From contig CARTDZ010000033.1 of NCBI GenBank assembly GCA_949067325.1, positions 1 through 10,204 on the forward strand: a DNA stretch of 10,204 bases. The letters run 5' to 3'. Made by a program: the position numbers and the translations under genes. Shown one piece after another: positions 1 to 7,700 of this stretch. This DNA is from an uncultured Eubacteriales bacterium. Lineage in GTDB: Bacteria > Bacillota > Clostridia > Christensenellales > UBA1242. Numbering within the stretch: position 1 is the first letter of the stretch; each line of letters begins with the position of its first letter. The notes under the pieces were generated by a model. That model made no database searches. It was not told the DNA's origin and saw only the letters and a program-made list of their open reading frames with translations.

Positions 1-401
1 TAAAACTCCAATTGCCAGCAGGTAAAGCCACACCAGGACCTCCAGTTGGTTCATCTCTTGGACCACATGGAATTAACATCGCTGGTTTTACCAAAGAATT
101 CAACGAGAAGACAGCTTCTCAAGCAGGGCTAATTATACCTGTAGTGATCACTATCTATGCAGATAGAAGCTTCACATTTGTGCTTAAGACCCCACCAGCA
201 GCCGTTCTTATCAAGAAGGCAATCGGTCTTGACAAGGGTTCAGCCGCACCAAACAAAACAAAAGTCGGAAAAATCACAAAAGCTCAAATCAAGCAAATCG
301 CTGAGACAAAATTGCCAGACCTCAACTGCACAAGCGTTGAGAGTGCAATGAGCATGATCGAAGGCGCTGCAAGAAGCATGGGCGTAACTGTTGTGGACTA
401 A
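1..401 (+). CDS. rplK: 50S ribosomal protein L11, 5'-truncated by the window edge
   Basis: L11 binds the GTPase-associated centre of 23S rRNA and, with L10/L12, forms the stalk base that contacts translation factors. The reading frame is already open at base 3 (codons K-L-Q-L-P-A-G-K match residues 10-17 of typical L11), so the TTG at 12 is an internal leucine codon and not a start; about nine N-terminal codons lie outside the window. The 132 visible residues include the proline-rich PPVG segment, the HGINI stretch, AGLIIPVVI, SFTF, the TPPAAVL motif and the C-terminal RNA-binding domain with LPDLN and SMIEGAARSMG. It ends with TAA at 399-401, which runs directly into the ribosome-binding site of rplA, so the two are co-transcribed. 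Odd point: the usual P26 and Q30 of the N-terminal domain are Ser and Pro here. Identification is near certain. Confidence 0.97.
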   Translation, partial: KLQLPAGKATPGPPVGSSLGPHGINIAGFTKEFNEKTASQAGLIIPVVITIYADRSFTFVLKTPPAAVLIKKAIGLDKGSAAPNKTKVGKITKAQIKQIAETKLPDLNCTSVESAMSMIEGAARSMGVTVVD

Positions 402-406
402 GGAGG
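401..406 (+). promoter_or_regulatory. Ribosome-binding site of rplA
   Basis: AGGAGG lies five bases before ATG 412 and shares its first A with the rplK stop codon. This fixes the rplA start at 412 rather than at the in-frame TTG at 391, which lies inside rplK and has no such site. Confidence 0.9.
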
Positions 407-411
407 GCGAA

Positions 412-1092
412 ATGAAACAAACTAAGAAACAAAAACAAGCTCTTTCAATGCTCACACCAGGCGCAAAAGACATCGCAAGCGGTGTAGAAACACTTCTTTC
501 ACTTCCAAAAGCAAAGTTTGACGAAACTGTAGAACTTCACGTTCGTCTTGGCGTTGATGGAAGAAACGCTGACCAACAAGTTCGTGGCGTTTGTATTTTG
601 CCTCACGGAACTGGTAAAAGCCTCAAAGTTCTCGTTATCGCAAAAGGCGACAAGGCAGACGACGCTGTAAAAGCTGGAGCGGACTATGTTGGCGCTGAAG
701 ATATCGTAGCCAAAATTCAAGGTGGCTGGATTGACTTTGACGTATGTATCACAACTCCTGACATGATGGGCGTTGTAGGAAGAGTAGCAAGAGTTCTTGG
801 ACCAAAAGGCCTTATGCCAAACCCTAAGAGCGGAACAGTTACTATGGACGTAGCAAAGGCTATCAGCGACGCTAAAGCAGGTAAAGTTGAATACAGACTT
901 GACAAGAACAACAATGTTCACGTTATCATCGGCAAAGTATCTTTTGGTAAAGAAAAACTTGTTGAAAACTTCAACACAGTTATCGAAGCTCTTATCAAAG
1001 CAAAACCAGCAGCTGCTAAAGGAACTTACCTTAAAAACGTGTCAATCGCATCTTCAATGGGCCCTGGCATCAAAATCGCAGTTACTTTATAA
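412..1092 (+). CDS. rplA: 50S ribosomal protein L1
   Basis: L1 forms the mobile L1 stalk on 23S rRNA, helps move deacylated tRNA out of the E site, and in many bacteria represses its own rplK-rplA mRNA. The 226-residue product, slightly shorter than the usual 229-234, shows the family signatures in order: KAKFDETVE, the LGVD..NADQQVRG segment, LPHGTGK, the IQGGW.DFDV stretch, TPDMMG, the GPKGLMPNP motif at residues 130-138, AKAGKVE, IGKVSF, KPAAAKGTYLK and a C-terminal SSMGPGIK. The N-terminal 25 or so residues are divergent and somewhat short. It starts 10 bases after rplK with a strong ribosome-binding site and is the last gene of its transcript, because a hairpin terminator follows 34 bases after the stop. 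The L1-binding translational operator expected near the rplK start would lie left of the window. Codon choice (CTT, ATC, CGT, GGC) fits high expression. Confidence 0.98.
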   Translation: MKQTKKQKQALSMLTPGAKDIASGVETLLSLPKAKFDETVELHVRLGVDGRNADQQVRGVCILPHGTGKSLKVLVIAKGDKADDAVKAGADYVGAEDIVAKIQGGWIDFDVCITTPDMMGVVGRVARVLGPKGLMPNPKSGTVTMDVAKAISDAKAGKVEYRLDKNNNVHVIIGKVSFGKEKLVENFNTVIEALIKAKPAAAKGTYLKNVSIASSMGPGIKIAVTL

Positions 1093-1126
1093 TTGCTTTT
1101 TGAGCTTAAAACTTAAAATTATAATC

Positions 1127-1157
1127 AAAAATCGACCAATTTTAGGTCGATTTTTTT
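1127..1157. terminator. Bidirectional Rho-independent terminator between rplA and the 79-residue gene
   Basis: An 11-bp perfect stem (AAAAATCGACC at 1127-1137 with GGTCGATTTTT at 1145-1155) closes a 7-base AATTTTA loop and is followed by a T-run at 1151-1157. Read on the other strand the stem is followed by five U, so it can also stop the leftward transcript of the gene ending at 1156, whose TAA stop codon is made from this same tract. Confidence 0.92.
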
Positions 1158-1395
1158 AGTGGTCTGGACATAAAAGCTCTAGCATAAATTTGATTGCATG
1201 TTTTTGACTTTCAATGTGATAATCCATGCAGCACAAATCAAAGTCAAAGTAAAGTTTGCGTTGCTTCTTGTTGAGCGTCTCTACAAACTTTAAATAACTT
1301 TCAGAATAACTCTCTGGCAATTCGCATCTTTTATACTTTCGCTCATAACAGTTAAAAAACAAGTCTGCCAGCTTATTCAAGTCTATCTCCTCCAT
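1156..1395 (-). CDS. Small acidic protein of unknown function (79 aa), operator-controlled
   Basis: I do not firmly recognise this gene. The start at 1395 (MEEIDLNKL) is chosen because AAAGGAGGTG sits six bases upstream; the GTG at 1413 would put that site inside the gene. The product is soluble, with no signal or membrane segment. It is rich in charged and aromatic residues and has four cysteines (C.....C near the N-terminal third and a CC pair), which do not form an obvious metal-binding knuckle. Predicted by eye it is mostly helical: an N-terminal amphipathic helix, a KFVETLNKKQRKLYFDF helix, and a C-terminal helix ending KFMLELL. That layout faintly recalls the short Bacillota DUF6809-type proteins (a L..LN..Q..L helix followed by a second helix ending in LM.E.L), but this is only a resemblance. 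It has a near-consensus promoter occluded by a perfect palindrome and is divergent from the Xre regulator gene, so it is probably repressed by that protein. Good ribosome site, promoter and terminator make it a convincing real gene. Confidence 0.82.
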   Translation of the reverse strand: MEEIDLNKLADLFFNCYERKYKRCELPESYSESYLKFVETLNKKQRKLYFDFDLCCMDYHIESQKHAIKFMLELLCPDH

Positions 1396-1400
1396 ATTCA

Positions 1401-1406
1401 CCTCCT
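1401..1406 (-). promoter_or_regulatory. Ribosome-binding site of the 79-residue gene
   Basis: The - strand reads AAAGGAGGTG with the AGGAGG core at 1406-1401 and ATG at 1395, six bases on. It is a near-perfect match to the 16S tail and decides the start. Confidence 0.85.
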
Positions 1407-1408
1407 TT

Positions 1409-1424
1409 ATCACTTATATGTTAT
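1409..1424. promoter_or_regulatory. Putative operator O2 (imperfect palindrome)
   Basis: ATCACTTATATGTTAT, or ATAACATATAAGTGAT on the other strand, shares 13 of 16 positions with the perfect palindrome O1 and pairs at 6 of 8 symmetric positions. It covers the predicted transcription start (about 1420) of the leftward gene. Its centre is 26 bp from that of O1. Confidence 0.55.
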
Positions 1425-1426
1425 AT

Positions 1427-1455
1427 ATTTTATCATAACTTATAAGTTATGTCAA
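1427..1455 (-). promoter_or_regulatory. Sigma-A type promoter of the 79-residue gene
   Basis: On the - strand, TTGACA (1455-1450) is followed after exactly 17 bp by TAAAAT (1432-1427), which is preceded by TGA as an extended -10. The -35 box is a perfect consensus. The spacer is almost entirely the palindrome O1, so a bound dimer would exclude RNA polymerase. The predicted start near 1420 gives a leader of about 25 bases. Confidence 0.8.
1434..1451. promoter_or_regulatory. Putative operator O1, perfect 18-bp palindrome
   Basis: CATAACTTATAAGTTATG is identical to its own reverse complement over 18 bp. It lies between the -35 and -10 boxes of the leftward promoter and just upstream of the -35 position of the rightward promoter. 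This is the size and placement expected for a dimeric Xre/Cro-type repressor, and the only regulator visible nearby is the HTH protein encoded at 1492. Confidence 0.75.
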
Positions 1456-1462
1456 GCAATTT

Positions 1463-1478
1463 ATAACTAATTCGTGAT
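1463..1478. promoter_or_regulatory. Putative operator O3 (imperfect palindrome)
   Basis: ATAACTAATTCGTGAT keeps the outer ATAAC and GTGAT half-sites also seen in O2 and pairs at 6 of 8 symmetric positions. Its centre is 28 bp from that of O1. It ends on the first base of the -10 box of the regulator gene, so occupancy should shut off the regulator's own promoter. Confidence 0.5.
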
Positions 1479-1483
1479 ATAAT
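1475..1483 (+). promoter_or_regulatory. Extended -10 promoter of the HTH regulator gene
   Basis: TGATATAAT is a perfect extended -10 element (TG-n-TATAAT). No recognisable -35 box is found 16-18 bp upstream (AGCAAT or neighbours), so basal activity may be weak and dependent on a bound activator. The expected start at about 1490 falls within one or two bases of the ATG at 1492. Confidence 0.7.
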
Positions 1484-1491
1484 TTTAACAA

Positions 1492-1698
1492 ATGGAAAGA
1501 ATTTTTGCTAAAAGATTAAGAGAATTAAGAATAGAAAGAAAATTGTCATATGAAAGTTTGGGAAAACTACTAGGGATTTCTCATACTTCGTTGTTTCGTT
1601 GGGAGAATAATCAGGCTGATATAACAAGTGATAATTTAATTATACTGGCCAAGTTTTTTGGTGTAAGTGCTGACTATTTGTTGGGACTTGAAGATTAA
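1492..1698 (+). CDS. Xre/Cro-CI family helix-turn-helix transcriptional regulator (68 aa)
   Basis: This is a stand-alone DNA-binding domain of the HTH_3 (Xre) type, acting as a dimeric repressor in the cytoplasm. By family pattern, helix 1 is FAKRLRELRIERK (residues 5-17), helix 2 is SYESLGKLLG (19-28), the recognition helix is SHTSLFRWENN (30-40) with the conserved W37-E38, and helix 4 is SDNLIILAKFFG (46-57); the family-typical ending VSADYLLGLED follows. There is no extra sensor or peptidase domain, so release would need another factor or simple titration. No Shine-Dalgarno site precedes ATG 1492, and the -10 box is only eight bases upstream, which points to a leaderless mRNA. It is divergent from the 79-residue gene and shares three operator-like palindromes with it, so autoregulation and repression of that gene are likely. 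Its codons are markedly more AT-rich (AGA, ATA, TTA, TTG) than those of rplA, consistent with low expression or acquisition by transfer. Confidence 0.93.
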   Translation: MERIFAKRLRELRIERKLSYESLGKLLGISHTSLFRWENNQADITSDNLIILAKFFGVSADYLLGLED

Positions 1699-1699
1699 C

Positions 1700-1729
1700 A
1701 AAAAAGACTAGAAATTCTAGTCTTTTTTT
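1700..1729. terminator. Bidirectional Rho-independent terminator between the HTH gene and the giant gene
   Basis: GACTAGA (1706-1712) pairs perfectly with TCTAGTC (1716-1722) around a 3-base loop. Six A at 1700-1705 and seven T at 1723-1729 extend the stem and supply a U-tract in both directions. The TAA stop of the giant - strand gene (1730-1728) overlaps the edge of the T-run, so one hairpin ends both convergent transcripts. Confidence 0.92.
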
Positions 1730-4700
1730 ATTTAACTTTAGGTTTCTTTCTAAGCTTGATAGTGATAACAGTTACAACAACTGCTGCAATCACGCCAATA
1801 ACAATAGCTATAATTGCCCAAACGTTGAGAGGTGTTCCTTTGGTCACTTTGTAAGAATAGAGAAGTACGCCGCTTTGAGTAAACACTTGAATGTAATAAG
1901 TGCCAGCTTCTGAAATAGTAAGTCCGCCACCATAGTTTGCAAGTGTTTCTTCATTTATATCAAATCTACTGTTGCCTATCATAATATAGCATTCACCAAC
2001 AGCGTTGTAAATATTTTCTGCACTGAAAACAATTCTGATTGAATCATTTGTGCTTCCACCATCTTCAATCGAAACTGAAATAGGAGGTATCGCTTTGTTG
2101 ATCCAAATCTTAAAGGTGAATGTGTCAGCAACGATTTGTGGTGATTGTCCGTCAACTGGTCTGTAAGAATTGTCGCCAGTCTTGATTGTTACGATATACC
2201 TTCCACCGCCAGTCTTTTCATCTGAGAATGAGAGGAGCAGTCTATTCAAATATTCTTTGTTGTTCACATTGACCAAATTCTTGCCAAGGATTGCAACTAG
2301 GTCATCAGTGATGTCAACCTTGTCATTGATATCGACATTGTATTTCCAAACCCTGTCAATATAATAGTTTTCATAAGGAGTGACCTCGTAAGAAAGCATA
2401 GACTCTTTTTCATTTATAATCGTGAAGACAAACTCTTCTTCTCTTATAGCTATCGAATTTGTTTTGTCTAAAGCTGAGAATGAAACTTTGTAATATCCAG
2501 CCTCGCTGAAAGTGTAAACGTAATTTTCAAGCTTATAATTTTTGTATTCTGAGCCATTTCGAGTTACGTGAATTTCAGGGTAACCAGCAGTCGTGAAATA
2601 CGTGTTGAGGTCTACTAGTGAAAGTTTAACCTCGCCATTGTAAATTGCGTGCTGAACAGGCTCAGTTGTAAGCTCTTCATTTGTCATTGGGTCAGTGTAA
2701 CTTACAACAAATGGTGCAGTGCTTAAGAATATGAGAGACATTGTATCGCTTCCACCAAAACGGTGAACATTTTCTGGCTTACAAGAGTCAACAAATCGCA
2801 ATTGATAACTTCCTGCACGAGTCAAGTTGACATAATTTGTGCCACTGTTTTTGTCAGTGTAGATAGGAAGTTCAACTCTTTCATAGTATCCGCTTGTTGC
2901 AAGTTTTGATATTTCAATGTTGACCTTGTTTTCTTCAATGCCATAATAGCTAGACCATGACAATTTAAGTTTTGAGAATGTCGTCTTGTTTTTGTCAACG
3001 ATGACACTTGCTGACGTTTTATCAATAAGTTCTTCTCGTCCTCCAGTCTCATTGGTGTAGTAAATTTGACTTAAAATTGAATTGCTTTGAGGTATGTAGA
3101 TGATTGTAAAATATCCTTCAGCTGAGCTATTGCTTGTGAAGTAATAAATTTCAACCACAACCTCACTACCAGTCTGAATTGTCGCTCGAAGCTCTTTCTT
3201 GACGCCAAGCTCATTGTTTTCAACAATATTAAGCCTATTGTCTTTGTCGCTATAACGCACGCTTACAAAGTAGTTGGTGTCAAAAGTTTGTCCTTTATAG
3301 TCGCCATCAGTTGCAGTGTACAAAATGTCACGTTTTTCAACTTGTTCTCCGTCAACTTTTACTTCATAGAAAACAGACGATGCGTCGCGTATTTGTAGCC
3401 AGAAGATAGCACATTCACGTGTCAAAACTTCTTCGTCGTCATATTTGGCTAAAATATAGTATTCGCCAATTCCAGACACTCTATAGCCACCAGCTGAATT
3501 TGAAATGTCAGTCCAAGAATAAACACCATCGTTTGTAATGTTGGCAATGTAAAGACTATATGAATAGCCTTTCAAATATTCTTCATTTGCTTGGCCATAA
3601 TTGCCACCAAACTTCTGTCCGTCTGTGAAGGTGAGTGTGACATTGCTAGAGAAGGTTGTGATAACGTTTGCTTCAGCTGCAAAAGTTTTGCCGTCAAATT
3701 CAACGGTTTTTAAAACAGTGTTCCTGTCGGCTGAGATAGGCTTCAAAGTTTTGTCTTTGAAGATAATCTCACTGCTGCTTTCATTCAAGGTTTCATTATC
3801 ACTAAATCTTGGCAGCTTGTTGTAAATTCTTATATAAAGCGTTTCAACTGGCGTTCTACCGTCACCATTTTCTTCTATGCTGTCAAATTTTTCAATTTTG
3901 TATAGTTCATCAAAACTATTTCGCTCACCAAAAATGTAATACTGAATTTGATCATCTTTTACAAAAGGATTGCTTGTTTGTTTTTCAAACCTGTTGCTTA
4001 CAAAGTTGTATTTATAAACATTGACATCATATACCTTGCTGTTGAAGCTGAATGTGATAGGCTTGCTTGAAATGTAAGTTGTCTCGCCAACCGCACTTTC
4101 AATTTTGTCAACATATCCGCTTCCTTGAATTTCAATGCAATCTTTCTCGTTTGGAATTTGGAACTCTGTTGTAGTCTTTCCAAAGTTGTCAGTCACTTCA
4201 TATCTGATTTTTTCAGAAGTCAGTCCAGTATTGACATGAATGTAAAGAAATCCGTCAGAGCTGAGCGAGAACTTATAGATTTCATTTGACTGAGCAATCC
4301 AAGCTGCCAAATTGCCAGAAGGATTTTCAGCAGCAAAACCATTTGTCCAAGAAGTGCCGTTGTAATGTGAAATCACTATTTTGGTAGGAAAAACATGGCT
4401 TTCGCTTGTGCTGTCAATTTCTGCTTGAGTAGGCACTTTCATTCTGATATATGGAATATCGTTGTCTTGCCCCTTGTCAATTTCAAGGCCATTGTTTGCG
4501 ATTGAGATGCGAATGTTGACCTTTTCACCCAAAGCTCTGTTTGCAATGTTCAAGGTGTATTTGCGTTCGCTCACGCCTGCGTTGAGTACGCTTGCAAGTT
4601 CAACTTCACTGAAAACAAGTTCTCCACCACGCACGCGTTCAACCAAATAAATTTTGTCGTTTGAAAGGAGAGGGCTTCTCATAAACAATCTTGTAGTAGG

Positions 4701-7700
4701 GTAGCTTGAAATGTAAAAGCCCCAGTCGTCTGATAGGTAGTCAAGTTTGACTATCTTGAAACCGCTTGAAGAATAAATGTTTGCATTTTCAGTGATGTCG
4801 CTGTCAGAAAGTGAAATTTCTTGGCCTTCGCCAATGCGATCATTGGTGTATGCGATTGCTGTTCCATCTTGCTCACTAGAAAGCAATTTTACAAGATATA
4901 CCACCATGTTGCCAGCTCTGTCAAGTTCGACAATTTCATAATAACCTTCACTTTCAGGCATCTCATCAATTCTATAATAGTCGTTTGAATTTTTTGAGAA
5001 GTTGCCTTTTGTCACTTGACTATACTTGGTTACATCATTTATCTTTTTGTAATAGATAAATTTTGAATTGTAATTGTCATTGCTGTCTACTGATTTTGCA
5101 AGCTCGTCAAAGAAGTCGCTATTTACTAGGTAGGAATAATTTTTGAGCGTTCCATCATTTTGTGAGTATGAATAACTAGTTCTTCGCATAATCTCATCAA
5201 TAGTCATGTTGGCTTGCGTCCAAAGCTCGGTCAATTGATTGCCAGCAAAGTCATAAAGGTCTCTGGCATAACGCTCTAAATATCCACGTGAGAAGAAGCC
5301 GCTTGTTGCACTTTCAACCTTGCTCATCAAGCTTGCAAGGTTTGCAGTTGGGGCGGTGTAGTCAACATAAACACGTTTTGTTGTAGAGCTATAAAGTCCA
5401 TCGTTTCTGTCGTCTTCAAAGCGCATTGTCACTTCAACATAGTCACCTTGCTGCCAGTCTTCTGCAAAGTTGAAATTCCAGCTAAAGACGCCGTTTCCTT
5501 CGTCTGTAATGTCATTTGCACCAACTTTGATATCGCCGCTTGTAGAATTGCCTCTAAGTGTTCTATATGAGATATTGTTTTTATCAATCTTTGCCATATA
5601 TTGGCTTTGAGGGTCTTGCCATCTAAAAGTCAATGACTTTGAGTTTGTCCAGAAGGTCTCAGTATTGCCAATATTTACGCTGTTGTCAATTGCAACTTCA
5701 TTTACAAGCACATCAAATTCAGGAGAAGTGCTTTCAATAATAAAGCCAAATTTGTAGAACTTCTTGAAGTTGGCCTCTTCTAAAACATTCTGATTTGAAG
5801 CCTGCTCAAGCACGATAGTGTAAGTGCCTGCCTCAGTAAAGCTCACTGGTCTAGCGCTGGCTGCAATGTCATCTTTAAATTCGTTGACTTCATAAATATT
5901 CAAAAATCCGCCATTGTTTGCTCTGCCATCAGTCTTAAACAGTCTTATGCTGCCGTTGTTTCCAACAAATGTGATTTCTGCATAAAGCTCATATTCAGCT
6001 GTGCTTGTCTTGTCAAGAAAGCTTGTTGCCTCTTCTAGAGTAGGGAAGCTGATTTCAACTCCATCAATAGTGACGATGTAAACGCCATTTTCTTGCCTTA
6101 GGCTTGCACCACCAAAAGCAGAAAGCCCGTCGTAACGGAAAACATTGTATGAGTTTGTCGCAGCAACATATTGATAGAAAGTTGTGTATTTGTATTTTGG
6201 AATGTTGAGCGAAAGTGGCAGCTTGTTGGTTTCAACAGGATACAAAGTCAAATTTTCAGAAGTGTCTTTGTTGTCACCAAAAGTACTTTTTGTGTAGAAA
6301 GAACCATCATTCAACCCAGTGTCTTTGTTGTAATTTGGAAATGAAATTTCAATGTTTGATTGACCTTCGCCACTTGACATTGAAAGCAAGATATCGCCAC
6401 CAATAACGCTTTCTGCTGAAGTTTGTCCGTCTTTTGTTACGCTTTCACGTTTTGAAATGACGTTTTCGTTGTCAATTATAAGAGTGAGCTTGCGTTCAAA
6501 ATAATCATAAGGATTTGCCGCAGTGTCTTGTGTCCTATATCGTCTTGTAAAGACATATTTGCCTTGCAAAGGTGTAGGGCTGCCAGTGGTTGAAATATCA
6601 ATAAGTTTTTCACCTTCATAAACTTCGCTATTTGAAAAAGTGAAAATCTGTGTGTCAACGGTAGGCTTGTCTGCCAGTTTGTAATAAACAGCATATCCAT
6701 TGCCTTTGCCAGCAGTTGTTACTTCATAAGGTTTGTTGCCATTTTCGTCAACCTCATCGATGTTTCTGATAAAAGGATAATATTCCATTCTTATGCTTTC
6801 AACAACGCTTCCGCCGTTTACAGGAAGGAATGACAATTTGATATTTTCTCTTGAAAAAACAGGTGAGTAATATGAAAATTTGTAAGTTTTGTCACTTTCA
6901 GTTGAGCCGCTTTGTCTGTTGTATAACAATTGGCCATTTTCGTTTTCGTAAAAATTGCCGTTTAAACTAAAGCCAGCTTTGGTAAATTCAATTTGCTCAA
7001 GCTTTTCACCTTCGTCATCTACAACAGTTTTAGGATAAACAACTTTCATTTCTGACGAGTCTGATGTGACATTGATTGTAGTGTATGCACTTGGGGCATT
7101 GGTGAAGCTATATTCAGTCTCTCCAGGCAGCTTGGTATTTGCCGCATCTCTTAAAAGAATTTGATGGCTTCCTTCAATTTCTTTTTGTGTATCAGGGTCA
7201 ACAAAAATAATTTCATAACTATAGCCGCTAGCCTTTTGATAACGTGAATCTGTTGCACCTTTGACATAATATGTCTCGTTTATCTGAACGCTCACATAAT
7301 CGCCTCTATATGAGGCTATGTCACTATCAACACTAGTGTCAGGCACTTGTGTCAATGACAAGGTTTTGATAAATGTTTTTGCAAATTCTCTCACCTTGGC
7401 TTCAAGTTCACTTGCAGCACCTGCCGCAATCTTGTCTTGATCTTGCAAACCAAGTCCGTCAACAAAGCCGTCTAGGCCATTTGTGCCATATTTTACATAA
7501 AGACCTTTGTTTTCGCTCCACCTTATAGTGTAAGAGTTGTCGTTGATTGCAAGTGAATTGTTGGTTGATATAATCTTAAATGAATGCACACCATTTTCAT
7601 TGACTTCATCTTGAACGAAAATAGGTTTTGTATTGTCAAGAAGGAAGGTCTCAAAGCCAACATTTCCTGCTTGATCATAAACTTCAAAAATGTAAAGCCC

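Noticed and set aside
12..14. TTG as the start codon of the L11 gene
   Set aside because: The frame is open upstream and encodes K-L-Q, matching L11 residues 10-12; the true start is left of the window.
391..411. Upstream in-frame TTG start for rplA
   Set aside because: It overlaps the rplK coding end, and the AGGAGG site at 401-406 serves ATG 412.
887..1159. 90-residue open frame overlapping the end of rplA on the + strand
   Set aside because: Shadow frame inside a conserved ribosomal gene, with no ribosome site; it runs through the terminator.
1396..1413. GTG start at 1413 for the 79-residue gene
   Set aside because: The near-perfect Shine-Dalgarno site would then lie inside the coding region; ATG 1395 is correctly spaced from it.
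1156..1698. Toxin-antitoxin pair
   Set aside because: The two genes are divergent rather than co-transcribed, and the small protein shows no toxin fold or motif. A regulated-effector pair fits better, although a divergent antitoxin cannot be fully excluded.
1728..1900. LPXTG-type sortase anchor at the C-terminus
   Set aside because: The helix and basic tail look like one, but no LPXTG-like pentapeptide precedes the helix.
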